Below, in pieces: positions 7,932 through 16,323 of a DNA stretch of 64,000 bases; positions within the stretch are counted from its first letter, which is position 1; each line of letters starts with the position of its first letter. The translations under genes were made by a program, and so were the position numbers. Source of the stretch: Thalassospira lucentensis MCCC 1A00383 = DSM 14000 (GTDB lineage Bacteria; Pseudomonadota; Alphaproteobacteria; Rhodospirillales; Thalassospiraceae); NCBI RefSeq assembly GCF_000421265.1, contig NZ_ATWN01000005.1, positions 1 through 64,000 of the forward strand, read 5' to 3'. The notes beneath the pieces are model-generated. The model saw only the letters and a list, made by a program, of their open reading frames with translations, was not told where the DNA came from and did not search any database.

Positions 7932-8915
7932 TTATGATTTTTGCAGCAAACCCAAAGCGCGTTCAGTATTCTTCCTGTTGCGATAGGCCGCAAATTGCTG
8001 ATCTGCCAAAACGCCAAGCAGGATAACAGCGCCCATCACTGCGAAGTTCAGTGAAGACGGAATTCCCAACAGGTTGACAAGATTTTGCAGCTCCTGCAGC
8101 AGCACGGCGCCAAGAACAATGCCAATCACAGATCCTTCGCCGCCACGAAGCGAACATCCGCCCAATACAGCCGCGGCAATCGCGTACAATTCATAAAAGT
8201 TGCCATGAGATGACGGCTGAACAGACTTGGTGAACATTGCGAAATAGATCGCCGCGATAGACGCCAACACCGCACATATTACGTAAGCCGCGATGGTCAC
8301 AAACCGGGTATTGATCCCTGAGAAACGTGCCGCTTCTTCATTCTTGCCGACTGCGCAAAGATGCCTGCCAAAGACGGTATGGTGCAAAACAACCCACATG
8401 ATTGCAGCAACGATCAGCATTGCAACAAACGAATGCGGCACACCAAAGCTGCGCCCGATTGTTAGCCATTCCAGTTGCGGGTAGTTCGACCCGAATGGGA
8501 AACCAGCAGTAGATTCCGCCGTATATCCCCGTGCTATCCCGCGATAAATCAGCAACCCGCATAGCGTCACGACAAATGGCTGCAGTTTAAACCGGGTTAT
8601 TAAAACGCCGTGTGCTAAACCAATTGCCACCCCCAAGACAATCATCAGTGCGACGGCCAAGGGCCATGGAACGCCAAATTTACCGACCATATCGACAAAC
8701 AAGACGCCAAGCAGGGCAATGACCGATCCAACCGAAAGATCAATGCCGCCCGTCATGATAACAAAACCCTGCCCAATGGCGAACAACCCAAACAACCCAA
8801 TCAGGTTTGCAGTGTTGCCAAGGTTAATTGGCGAGAGAAAAAGTGGGTTTCGCATGTAAACGATGATACCCACAACGATAATCAGAACCGCCAAACCGAT
8901 GTCTTTTTTTTGCAT
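7932..8915 (-). CDS. Sugar ABC transporter permease (RbsC type)
   Basis: 327 residues, multi-pass inner-membrane protein of the same family as the permease at the end of the cluster: IGQGFVIMTGGIDLSVGSVIALLG marks the conserved region after the second or third helix, and AAAVLGGCSLRGGEGSVIG the C-terminal conserved loop. It starts 3 bases after the two-domain ATPase stops, so these two most likely form one transporter with the binding protein upstream, while the next two genes form a second. Ribosome-binding site GAGG lies 8 bases before the ATG. Confidence 0.9.
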   Translation of the reverse strand: MQKKDIGLAVLIIVVGIIVYMRNPLFLSPINLGNTANLIGLFGLFAIGQGFVIMTGGIDLSVGSVIALLGVLFVDMVGKFGVPWPLAVALMIVLGVAIGLAHGVLITRFKLQPFVVTLCGLLIYRGIARGYTAESTAGFPFGSNYPQLEWLTIGRSFGVPHSFVAMLIVAAIMWVVLHHTVFGRHLCAVGKNEEAARFSGINTRFVTIAAYVICAVLASIAAIYFAMFTKSVQPSSHGNFYELYAIAAAVLGGCSLRGGEGSVIGIVLGAVLLQELQNLVNLLGIPSSLNFAVMGAVILLGVLADQQFAAYRNRKNTERALGLLQKS

Positions 8916-8918
8916 TTT

Positions 8919-10436
8919 TCAGGCCTCTTCCAGCACCCTGCCGACGGCAAGATTAAGGACGTTACTTTCGGAAAATTTCAGGCGTGGCAATTCCCCAGTG
9001 ATCACTCCGTCTTTCATTACGACAATCCTGTCAGACACACCGATCACCTCTTCCATATCACTAGATATCATCATCACTCCTACTCCACGATCAGCCAGAG
9101 ATCGCATCAAACTGTAAATCTCGGCTTTCGCACCCACATCGATCCCGCGGGTCGGTTCATCAAAAATGATGACCTTCGGATCCATAGAAAGCCACTTTGC
9201 CAGAACGACTTTTTGTTGATTTCCGCCTGACATTTCATTGGCAGCGCGGCAAACATCATGTGTCTTGATCGCCAAAGAACTCCGCTGAACCTCGGCGACC
9301 TCTATCTGACGTTTTTGCGAAACCAGCCCGTGCGACGTGAAGGCAGGAAGATTGGCCATTGTAATATTCTCGACCGTTGGAAAATCCAGAATCAGGCCGG
9401 CACGTTTACGATCTTCCGGAACAAGATAAAGCCCGGCGGTAATCGCATCGGCCGGCGATTTCGTGTTTAGGTGCTCACCATCTATCAACACCTCGCCGCC
9501 AAGCTTTTGACCAACACCAAAGATGGCCTCGGCCAGCTCCGTGCGTCCGGCGCCAATCAGTCCGGCGACACCAAGGATTTCTCCTGCCATCAGGTCGAAG
9601 CTTGCAGGACGATCAGGTTTGCTTTTGATGCAAAAGTTTCTGACGGATAAAATTGGTTTGGACGACATTTGTGTGGGCGGTGTGTAAAGCGCCTTAAGAT
9701 CACGTCCAATCATCATGTGGATCATGGCGTCATGGGTAACGTCTTCACGCTCTAGCGTTCCGACATTATGGCCATCGCGCAAAACAACTGCACGGTCGAC
9801 ACATTCCTCAACCTCACTCAGCCGATGGGAAATATAGACAACTGCAATCCCTTCCGCCTTTAGATCCGCGATCACCTTTAACAGCATGTTGGTTTCAGAC
9901 AGGGTAAGACTTGACGTCGGTTCGTCCATAATGACCAACCGCGCATTCATCGATAAAGCTTTGGCAATCTCAAGCAACTGGCATTCCGCCAGCGACAACG
10001 TCGAAACCGGTGTGTCTGAATGAAACTGTGCGCCCACACGATCAAGGAGCGGTTGCGCCAATTCATTCATGCGTTTTCTATCAGTAAGACGCAGTGGCCC
10101 ACGAACCTTTTCACGCCCCAAAAAGATGTTTGCCGCAACATCCATGTTATCGAAAACATTCAGTTCCTGATGAACGAAAGCGATACCTGCTTGCTGTGAT
10201 TGTTGAACATCGAACCTGCAATGCTCTTGACCATCTAGTATGATCCGTCCCGAAGTTGGCGCAATCAAACCGCCTAGAATTTTCATGAGGGTTGATTTGC
10301 CCGCCCCGTTTTCCCCAAGCAGGCCAACCACTTCACCAGCTTTGATCTGCAAAGACACGTCGTTCAATGCGACGACGCCTGGGTACACCTTAGTGACACC
10401 CTCCAGTCTCAGATCAAGCCTCTGCACTGCACTCAT
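8919..10436 (-). CDS. Sugar ABC transporter ATPase, two domains (RbsA type)
   Basis: 504 residues from the ATG at 10436, the normal length for RbsA/MglA-type proteins; upstream in-frame codons would add 26 non-conserved residues, and GGGGAG precedes this ATG by 9 bases. The N-domain has Walker A GENGAGKST, LSLAECQLLEIAKAL and Walker B VIMDEPTSSL. The C-domain has the usual degenerate Walker A (VAGLIGAGRTE), the signature MSGGNQQKVVLAKWL and IIFDEPTRGIDVGAK. Such chains energise import of monosaccharides or their relatives together with one homodimeric permease, here the next gene downstream. Confidence 0.92.
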   Translation of the reverse strand: MSAVQRLDLRLEGVTKVYPGVVALNDVSLQIKAGEVVGLLGENGAGKSTLMKILGGLIAPTSGRIILDGQEHCRFDVQQSQQAGIAFVHQELNVFDNMDVAANIFLGREKVRGPLRLTDRKRMNELAQPLLDRVGAQFHSDTPVSTLSLAECQLLEIAKALSMNARLVIMDEPTSSLTLSETNMLLKVIADLKAEGIAVVYISHRLSEVEECVDRAVVLRDGHNVGTLEREDVTHDAMIHMMIGRDLKALYTPPTQMSSKPILSVRNFCIKSKPDRPASFDLMAGEILGVAGLIGAGRTELAEAIFGVGQKLGGEVLIDGEHLNTKSPADAITAGLYLVPEDRKRAGLILDFPTVENITMANLPAFTSHGLVSQKRQIEVAEVQRSSLAIKTHDVCRAANEMSGGNQQKVVLAKWLSMDPKVIIFDEPTRGIDVGAKAEIYSLMRSLADRGVGVMMISSDMEEVIGVSDRIVVMKDGVITGELPRLKFSESNVLNLAVGRVLEEA

Positions 10437-10476
10437 TACATTCGGCTCCCCAATGTCTTCGATATCAACAGAAGGT

Positions 10477-10522
10477 GCGAGTGGGCATGGCGGCAGTCTC
10501 ATATCCGCACACACCCACTCGC
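10477..10522 (-). terminator. Stem-loop between binding-protein and ATPase genes
   Basis: GCGAGTGGG (10477-10485) pairs perfectly with CCCACTCGC (10514-10522); inside, GCGG and CCGC can pair again. It lies between the stop of the solute-binding protein gene (10540) and the start of the ATPase gene (10436). No T-run follows, so it is less a full terminator than an mRNA-protecting or attenuating structure, of the kind often found after binding-protein genes and thought to keep the binding protein more abundant than its membrane partners. Confidence 0.55.
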
Positions 10523-10539
10523 TAGGCAGGGGGAAGAAA

Positions 10540-11487
10540 TTACCCGCCTATTCTTTCCTTAACGATTGCTTCGAATGCATCGACATTGGATTTATCGATC
10601 ACTTTGGTGGGCACAATAATAAGACCATCATCTGGAACCTGTGACGTATCACCTTCCAGATAATCAGCCATCAGGTGCATGCCCTGATACCCCCACTGAT
10701 AGGGATCCTGAACAACCGTGCCTGCAAAGCTGCCCTCACGCACAGCCCCAAGGGTTACAGGATCTTCGTCAAACGCAATAACTGTGACCTGCCCCAATTT
10801 TCCGGCAGCCTGCAATGCTTCATAAATTTTAGGCGGGTTGTAGGAATAGAACCCGACCATGCAGTTGATGTCCGGGCTGGCCGCAAGTACATCATCGACG
10901 TTTGAACGCGCGCGGGCAAAGTCAACATCATCGCCGCGAACGTCAACAAGCTCAATACCTGCCCCCTCAACAGCCTGACGGAATCCTGCAATACGTTCGA
11001 TGGCGTTATCCGCACCAAGGAATCCGACGAATCCCATACATTTCCCGCCGTCTGGCATAGATTGCACCGCGATTTCACCAGCTTGAACACCAGCAGCGAC
11101 ATTTGATGAACCCAAATAGGAAATACGATCACTTTGCGGTGCATCACTATCTGTGGTGAACAGCGGAACCTGGGCCGCAATGCGGTTAAACGCATCGATC
11201 GAGTTCTTTGGGTCTGCCGATGAAATCATGATCGCATCGGTCCCGCCTGCCACCAAATCATCCATCAATGCGTTTTGAAGCGCAGCGGTCCCCTGTGCAG
11301 GATAGCGAAACTGCAACTCATACTCTGGCAGTTCAGCCTGTGCAGCTTCAACACCCGCTTCGGCAAGTTTCCAAAAGTCAGATGCAGCATTAACCACAAA
11401 AGCCAGTTGTTGTTTTTCTTGTGCGAATGCTCCACCTGCCAAAACCATCGACAAACTGAACGCCGCAACTGTTGATGCAATTTTCAT
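10540..11487 (-). CDS. Periplasmic sugar-binding protein (RbsB-like), first of two
   Basis: 315 residues with a clear Sec signal peptide (about 1-22, ending GGAFAQ), then a type I periplasmic-binding-protein fold of the LacI/RbsB kind: QLAFVVNAASDFWKLAEAGVEAA at the mature N-terminus, GTDAIMISSADP and a hinge-proximal FDEDPVTLGAV. It would capture a carbohydrate and deliver it to the ABC system encoded just downstream. GGGAGGA precedes the ATG. It has its own predicted promoter carrying the motif shared with the epimerase promoter, so it may be induced by the same signal. The ligand is unknown. Confidence 0.9.
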   Translation of the reverse strand: MKIASTVAAFSLSMVLAGGAFAQEKQQLAFVVNAASDFWKLAEAGVEAAQAELPEYELQFRYPAQGTAALQNALMDDLVAGGTDAIMISSADPKNSIDAFNRIAAQVPLFTTDSDAPQSDRISYLGSSNVAAGVQAGEIAVQSMPDGGKCMGFVGFLGADNAIERIAGFRQAVEGAGIELVDVRGDDVDFARARSNVDDVLAASPDINCMVGFYSYNPPKIYEALQAAGKLGQVTVIAFDEDPVTLGAVREGSFAGTVVQDPYQWGYQGMHLMADYLEGDTSQVPDDGLIIVPTKVIDKSNVDAFEAIVKERIGG

Positions 11488-11549
11488 TGTTAGTCCTCCC
11501 GATAAATTGCCAGCACATCTGTGTTTATAAATTATCTTCGTGCTGATTA

Positions 11550-11594
11550 ATTAATAATATAATTAATAATATTGGATCAAGCTCTTTTCGTCAA
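11550..11594 (-). promoter_or_regulatory. Promoter of binding protein/ABC genes with overlapping shared motif
   Basis: Reading left: -35 TTGACG (11594-11589), 17-base spacer, -10 TATTAT (11571-11566). The -10 box lies inside ATTAATAATATT (11562-11573), and ATTAATAATAT occurs again at 11550-11560, near the expected transcription start. The same 12-mer covers the -10 of the epimerase promoter at 14744. Two copies over the -10/+1 region suggest a repressor site; the LacI-family protein encoded at 15022-16074 is the obvious candidate. Binding is inferred. Confidence 0.6.
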
Positions 11595-11618
11595 AAAACC
11601 GTAAGTTGATATCTCAAC

Positions 11619-12644
11619 TCAGACATTGACCCATTTTTGTTTGGTTTCGCTTGCGAAAATCGCGTCAAGGACGCGCATGGAGGCAATGGAATCCTCAATC
11701 CCGTATGACAATGGTGTTTGCGTCAGAATTGCTTGGGCAAATTGTTCAGCCTGCTCGGTGTATTGATCACATGGTGGTATGACCTCACACCCTGCCATGC
11801 TGCCGTCGAAACTGTCACCGTGATCAACGATTACGACTGTTTCCTCGCCTGCTGGCGCATTATAGGGAATCATGACCTCAGCACGGGCCTTTGTTCCGAA
11901 CACATTTAACGTCTGGTACGGACATAATTGCGTCGACACAACGAAGGACAATTGCCGACCTCCCCCAAAGTCCGCAACGACACTCGCAGTGCGATCGGTC
12001 TTAAACTGCGGGTCGCGCTCGATCAGCGCGGTTACCCGCAAGGGTTCCGTTTCGAACAGGAAACGGCCAGCGGTAATTGGGTAACAGCCAATATCCATCA
12101 TCGCACCACCCCCGTTTTCCGGGCGATTACGAATGTTATTCTTATCATCATTAAAGTAACTGAAGACCGCCTGAATGGCGCGCACCTGCCCCAACTCACC
12201 GCTTCGGACCATTTCACGAAGACGAAGCCATTGCGGATGGTAGCGAACCATAAAGGCCTCGGTGACCATTACATCTTTTGGGCAACTGCGAAGCCGTTCG
12301 GCATCTTGGGCGTTTAGTCCGATAGGTTTTTCACAGAGCACATGCTTGCCGGCTTTCGCTGCGGCTATTGTCCAGTCTACATGCATATCGTTTGGTAGCG
12401 GGTTATAGATCGCGTCAATTTCCGGGTCCGCAATCAACGCCTCATACGAGGCATATGTTTTTTGAATCCCAAGATCCCTAGCCGCCTGCGCTGCACGCTC
12501 AGCGTTCCGCGATGCAATCCCCAAAACATTCGAAGAAGCCGAATTCTGGATTGCGGGTATCACTTTCTCCAGCCCAATATTGGCTGTCGAAAGAATGCCC
12601 CAGTTGATTTTTCTTGTTGCCACGCCTGCTGCCTGCCTTGCCAT
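11619..12644 (-). CDS. Gfo/Idh/MocA-family NAD(P)-dependent oxidoreductase
   Basis: About 341 residues from the ATG at 12644, chosen because the N-terminal Rossmann motif (INWGILSTANIGLEKVIPAI) then begins within 15 residues. The EKPIGLNAQDAERL motif is the family's catalytic Lys region, and GGGAMMDIGCYPI is the conserved substrate-domain segment with Asp-x-x-x-Tyr-Pro. Members oxidise or reduce hydroxyl groups on sugars, inositols or sugar acids with NAD(P). Its place between two sugar-binding protein genes makes it a likely first catabolic step for the imported compound, with the SDR epimerase at the cluster head. Substrate not assignable. Confidence 0.88.
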   Translation of the reverse strand: MARQAAGVATRKINWGILSTANIGLEKVIPAIQNSASSNVLGIASRNAERAAQAARDLGIQKTYASYEALIADPEIDAIYNPLPNDMHVDWTIAAAKAGKHVLCEKPIGLNAQDAERLRSCPKDVMVTEAFMVRYHPQWLRLREMVRSGELGQVRAIQAVFSYFNDDKNNIRNRPENGGGAMMDIGCYPITAGRFLFETEPLRVTALIERDPQFKTDRTASVVADFGGGRQLSFVVSTQLCPYQTLNVFGTKARAEVMIPYNAPAGEETVVIVDHGDSFDGSMAGCEVIPPCDQYTEQAEQFAQAILTQTPLSYGIEDSIASMRVLDAIFASETKQKWVNV

Positions 12645-12651
12645 AAGTTGA

Positions 12652-12689
12652 TAAAAATTGGGCCGGATCTGAAAAACAGACCCGGCCCA
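12652..12689 (-). terminator. Intrinsic terminator-like hairpin after second binding-protein gene
   Basis: On the minus strand, TGGGCCGGGTCTG, a five-base T loop, then CAGATCCGGCCCA pair at 12 of 13 positions, followed at once by ATTTTTATC. This is a strong GC-rich stem with a short U-tract, sitting 18 bases past the binding-protein stop (12708). It should end or strongly reduce transcription from the epimerase/binding-protein promoter before the oxidoreductase gene, and would raise the binding protein relative to downstream products. Confidence 0.75.
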
Positions 12690-12707
12690 GCTCATGATTT
12701 CTCGATG

Positions 12708-13703
12708 TTAGTTGTCCGCGCAGAAACCCGGATCAGACTGATTGCAAACATCAAGCCCGGTGAACAGTGGATCATCGACTGATTTTCCGTTGATCAACTC
12801 GATCATGACGTCTGGCGCGCGGTAGCCCATTTCAAACGGACGCTGTCCGACCTGAGCATGGCTACGCCCATCACGGAAAGCCTGCGTCTGCGGAGGAAGC
12901 GTATCGCCCGCAATCAAAATCATGTCTTTGGATTTCAGGCGATCCATCACCTGGTCGGTTACTTGCGCATAGGCTTGTGGTGCAAACTGGGCCCAGCCGC
13001 CAATCAGAATAAAGGCGTCTAAATCTGGATTTGCGGTAAAGGTATCTGCCATCTGCTGATTGGCCAGATCGACCTGGTCATTTGTAAACACAGGGCAACC
13101 CTCGATTTCCGTCCAGCCATTGGTGCTTTCAAGGCGCTCAATGCCTTTGGTGCCGGCAATCGTGTCCCGGAAGCCGGCGGCACGCGCATTAATATTGTCT
13201 GCGGCAACATTCCCCAGTTGAAGACACACAGACCCACCAGACGGTTTTAATGTCATGGCTTCTTCGGCCATTTTGACACCCATTAGGTAGTTGTCCGTCC
13301 CCAGATAGGTCGCACGCAAATCGCGATCTTTTTCAAGGAAATCAGCATCGATCGTCATCACCGGCACATCCGGATTGATCTGACGGATGCGGTTTGCCAT
13401 TGCCGGCGCATTTGAAGGTGAGATTGCAATCGCGGCAACACCACGGGTCAGCAGATCGTCGACGATCTGAACTTCACCTGCCTCGTCAGCACTTGATGCA
13501 GGCCCGGTGTACAGGCACTCATATTCCGAGTCTTTGTTCTCGGACATCCACTTCTGACACCCCAGATTAATCTGCTCGAAAAAAGGGTTATCCAAGCCTT
13601 TAACTACAATGGCCAATGTCTTTTTATCATTGGCATTTGCGGTTCCAACACCTGCCGCGACAATCAGCGCAGATGTGAGAATTAGTAACATCTTATTTTT
13701 CAC
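12708..13703 (-). CDS. Periplasmic sugar-binding protein, second of two
   Basis: 331 residues with a Sec signal peptide (about 1-24, ending GTANAN) and a type I periplasmic-binding fold: KTLAIVVKGLDNPFFEQINLG at the mature start, GVAAIAISPSNAP, and AFILIGGWAQFAP. Four Cys (around residues 49, 166, 203 and the last 10 residues) may form disulfides in the periplasm. Only distantly similar to the other binding protein in this cluster, so probably a second ligand or a second transporter; the FrcA/FrcC-like pair at the cluster end lacks its own adjacent binding protein and is the natural partner. It follows the epimerase gene by 36 bases. Confidence 0.88.
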   Translation of the reverse strand: MKNKMLLILTSALIVAAGVGTANANDKKTLAIVVKGLDNPFFEQINLGCQKWMSENKDSEYECLYTGPASSADEAGEVQIVDDLLTRGVAAIAISPSNAPAMANRIRQINPDVPVMTIDADFLEKDRDLRATYLGTDNYLMGVKMAEEAMTLKPSGGSVCLQLGNVAADNINARAAGFRDTIAGTKGIERLESTNGWTEIEGCPVFTNDQVDLANQQMADTFTANPDLDAFILIGGWAQFAPQAYAQVTDQVMDRLKSKDMILIAGDTLPPQTQAFRDGRSHAQVGQRPFEMGYRAPDVMIELINGKSVDDPLFTGLDVCNQSDPGFCADN

Positions 13704-13739
13704 GTTTCGCTCTCCCTAGTTGGTCTGGCCCGGAGTTGA

Positions 13740-14720
13740 TTACCCCGGATACCAGATTGTCCGAGGATCGTTCGGCTTCCTTTCATAAGACCAGGCGCGC
13801 TCGATCATCCCCTCGAAATCTACTTGCGGCCGCCAACCAAGCGCCTGACGCGCCTTTGTGTTGTCCAGCCAGTTGCTATGAAACGACGTCGGAATTTCAA
13901 CAATCTCCATCCCCCGCGTCCGCAAGAGATACCCCGCCACCGATGCGTAATCGACCGGATCGTCCATCGCGATATTAAAAAGCTCCTGCTTTGCACGCGG
14001 GTTATCCAATGCTGCCAGCAAGGCGGCGACCAGATCATCAACATGGACAAAGTTGCGTTTAAGCGACGCCCCGGTGCTGTCGCGCATTAACGGAACAAAT
14101 CCCCCGAGGCCAAGGCGCGCTGCCTTGTCGGCACTCATCAAATCACTCCAGATTGGCCCGCCAAATTGGTCTGGGCCGAATGAGAGCGCGTGCTTGAAAT
14201 CATCTTTTTCCATGATCCAGGGCGCACGTAAAACAGTGCCGTTCAGACCATACTGGATCTGATATTGCTCGATCATGACTTCCTCAAGCACCTTGGTCAG
14301 TGCATAGCACCCTCTGTATGCTTTCCGCGGCGAGTTTTCAGTAATAGGTGCTGGATAGTCCTTGAAAATATGCCCGACACTGCAATCCCCTCCGATCAGG
14401 ATGAACTGCCTTAGTGTCGGTGACTGGCGGGCTTCCTCAAGCAACAGAAACATTCCCTTGATCGCCACATCAATCACCAGATCGGGGCTTTCTTTCACTG
14501 CAGCCATGTGAAGCACGTGGGTCACACCGTCCATTGCCGATGCAACAGCTTGCGGATCTGCAAGCGATCCGGTCACGACCTCCACCCGTTCACCCGCCTC
14601 AATTCGACGGTTGTGACACAGTGCCACGACCTCCGCGGATGAAAATTGTGGTTTTTCAAGGAATGATGGCAAGAACGTTTTGCCAACCTTTCCGGTTGTG
14701 CCCGTAATCAGAATTTTCAT
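13740..14720 (-). CDS. NAD-dependent epimerase/dehydratase (extended SDR)
   Basis: 326 residues. N-terminal Rossmann motif ILITGTTGKVGKTFL (Gly-x-x-Gly-x-x-Gly type), VLHMAAVKES, and the catalytic Tyr-x-x-x-Lys in CYALTK at about residue 160. Extended SDRs of this type act on nucleotide sugars, sugar acids or related compounds. It is the promoter-proximal gene of the leftward sugar cluster, divergent from the LacI-type regulator, which argues for a catabolic step on the imported substrate rather than cell-envelope work. AGGGAGAAAAATTA precedes the ATG. Confidence 0.85.
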   Translation of the reverse strand: MKILITGTTGKVGKTFLPSFLEKPQFSSAEVVALCHNRRIEAGERVEVVTGSLADPQAVASAMDGVTHVLHMAAVKESPDLVIDVAIKGMFLLLEEARQSPTLRQFILIGGDCSVGHIFKDYPAPITENSPRKAYRGCYALTKVLEEVMIEQYQIQYGLNGTVLRAPWIMEKDDFKHALSFGPDQFGGPIWSDLMSADKAARLGLGGFVPLMRDSTGASLKRNFVHVDDLVAALLAALDNPRAKQELFNIAMDDPVDYASVAGYLLRTRGMEIVEIPTSFHSNWLDNTKARQALGWRPQVDFEGMIERAWSYERKPNDPRTIWYPG

Positions 14721-14739
14721 TAATTTTTCTCCCTATTGA

Positions 14740-14771
14740 ATTAATAATATTTATTAATAATAATGAGTCAA
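14740..14771 (-). promoter_or_regulatory. Promoter and candidate operator of the epimerase gene
   Basis: Reading left: -35 TTGACT (14771-14766), 16-base spacer, -10 TATTAT (14749-14744). A palindrome with 8-base arms, ATTAATAA / TTATTAAT, spans 14740-14758 and covers the -10. Its left part, ATTAATAATATT, is the same 12-mer that covers the -10 of the binding-protein promoter at 11566. A related palindrome, TAATAATTATTA, lies at 14819-14830 between the divergent genes. The arrangement fits repression by the adjacent LacI-family protein; there is no direct evidence for binding. Confidence 0.6.
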
Positions 14772-14850
14772 GTAACCTTGCGATAAATGACCCGAATAAA
14801 TTCATGATTCGGACCAATTAATAATTATTACCTTTCTCCCGCCTGGCGGG

Positions 14851-14879
14851 TTGTCTTGATACGACCGAAAAGGTATTAC
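14851..14879 (+). promoter_or_regulatory. Likely promoter of the LacI-family regulator gene
   Basis: -35 TTGTCT (14851-14856), 17-base spacer, -10 TATTAC (14874-14879), preceded by the short GC palindrome CCCGCCTGGCGGG at 14838-14850, which could be a second operator. The 14721-15021 gap otherwise holds the epimerase promoter and AT-rich palindromes and no further gene. The promoter is a visual call against consensus. Confidence 0.4.
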
Positions 14880-15021
14880 CATTGGCGCTTTGGTGACCTA
14901 CCCCGCGCCAAATCGATTAAATTGTCAAATGAACGGCAGAATTTGTCCGTCCGTTTCGGGACGCCTGATGCAACCGCTCAAGAATAGTGCTTGGCCAAAA
15001 GACCAGAGGCAGAACAAGTCA

Positions 15022-16074
15022 ATGTCGGAAAAGAAACTCTACGGTGGCAAAAACCGTCCTACGATGATGGATGTGGCGACAATGGCCGGCGTGTCACAGG
15101 CGACGGTATCGCTTGTGCTAAACGGTAGCCCGGCCAAATTAACTGAAGCCACCCGACAGCGCGTGATCGATTCTGCCAACGACGTTGGTTACCAGCTTGT
15201 TCGTCGAGAAAGCCAAATGGCGCCAAGCAGCAAAGTCCGCTCTACGATTATCTTCATTGTAGATGAAATTAGCACAGACCCCTGGATGGCCCTCGCCTTT
15301 GAAGGCGCACACAATAAGGCACTGGAATACGGGATTAATGTCTGTCTGGCCGTTAGCCATGGCAATGCCAACATCGAAGCCAGTATCGTTAATCAGATGG
15401 CAGATTCAAATGTCATTGGTTTTCTCTACGGTACGATACTGACCCGACTGGTAGAGTTGCCGGCAGCACTGTCAAAAAAGCCAACCGTTCTCGTTAATTG
15501 CTATGATAGCACACGCACACTACCGTCGGTTTTACCAGGCGACCTTGTCGGTGGACGTGCCGCGACAGAACGACTGATCAGTGCAGGATGCAAACGCGTT
15601 GCTATCATTAACGGCCAAAAAGGTGTCGACGCATCGCGAGACCGGCTTAAAGGATACAAACAGGCACTTGCGAGCAACGATATGCCATTCCACCCGGAAC
15701 TCGTTCGTCCGGGCAATTGGGAGCCTTCAACAGGCTATTCAATGACACACGAACTTATGGCATTGGATAATCCGCCGGATGCGATTTTCTGCGCCAATGA
15801 TTTGATGGCACTTGGGTGTTTTGATGCCTTGCGCGAACTGGGCCTTAGCGTTCCGGAAGATGTCGCTGTGATCGGCTTCGATGACCGGGAAATTGCGCAG
15901 CACACCCACCCGTCTCTTACCACGCTGATTTTACCACACTACGAAATGGGCGAAATTGGTGCGGAACTCCTGATTGATAGCGTTGGCGGCTTACTCGCAA
16001 ACCCCAACCAAATCAAAGTCGAGTGCCTATTGGTAGAGCGCGATTCTGTCGTAAAGTCCTCAGAAACCGCATAA
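15022..16074 (+). CDS. LacI-family transcriptional regulator
   Basis: 350 residues from the ATG at 15022, which puts the DNA-binding helix-turn-helix (MMDVATMAGVSQATVSLVLNG) at residues 15-35, the normal place for the family; earlier in-frame codons would add 44 unrelated residues. A hinge follows, then a sugar-binding-like core with TEATRQRVIDSANDVGYQ, IFCANDLMALGCFDAL and VAVIGFDDREIA. Divergent from the epimerase gene, it most likely represses the two leftward promoters of the sugar cluster until an imported ligand or its metabolite binds. The effector is unknown. Confidence 0.9.
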   Translation: MSEKKLYGGKNRPTMMDVATMAGVSQATVSLVLNGSPAKLTEATRQRVIDSANDVGYQLVRRESQMAPSSKVRSTIIFIVDEISTDPWMALAFEGAHNKALEYGINVCLAVSHGNANIEASIVNQMADSNVIGFLYGTILTRLVELPAALSKKPTVLVNCYDSTRTLPSVLPGDLVGGRAATERLISAGCKRVAIINGQKGVDASRDRLKGYKQALASNDMPFHPELVRPGNWEPSTGYSMTHELMALDNPPDAIFCANDLMALGCFDALRELGLSVPEDVAVIGFDDREIAQHTHPSLTTLILPHYEMGEIGAELLIDSVGGLLANPNQIKVECLLVERDSVVKSSETA

Positions 16075-16323
16075 AGCAGGTAAAGTCAGATTCGGAACTC
16101 CACAAATTAGGTGTCTGTAATCTGATATGCCTCAAACATACTACGGGTATCTGGCCGAAAAGACAAAGCGACACGAGCTGTGTTTGATCGCAAGATTCCG
16201 ATCCATACGCTAATGAGCGGTTTTGAAATTGGCGACTGTCAATCCTGAATTTGCGGAACTGTATTGTACCGCGGTCGCCACGCGCGCCATTCTATAATTC
16301 TCTGCGACCATTCGGTCAGCTTT

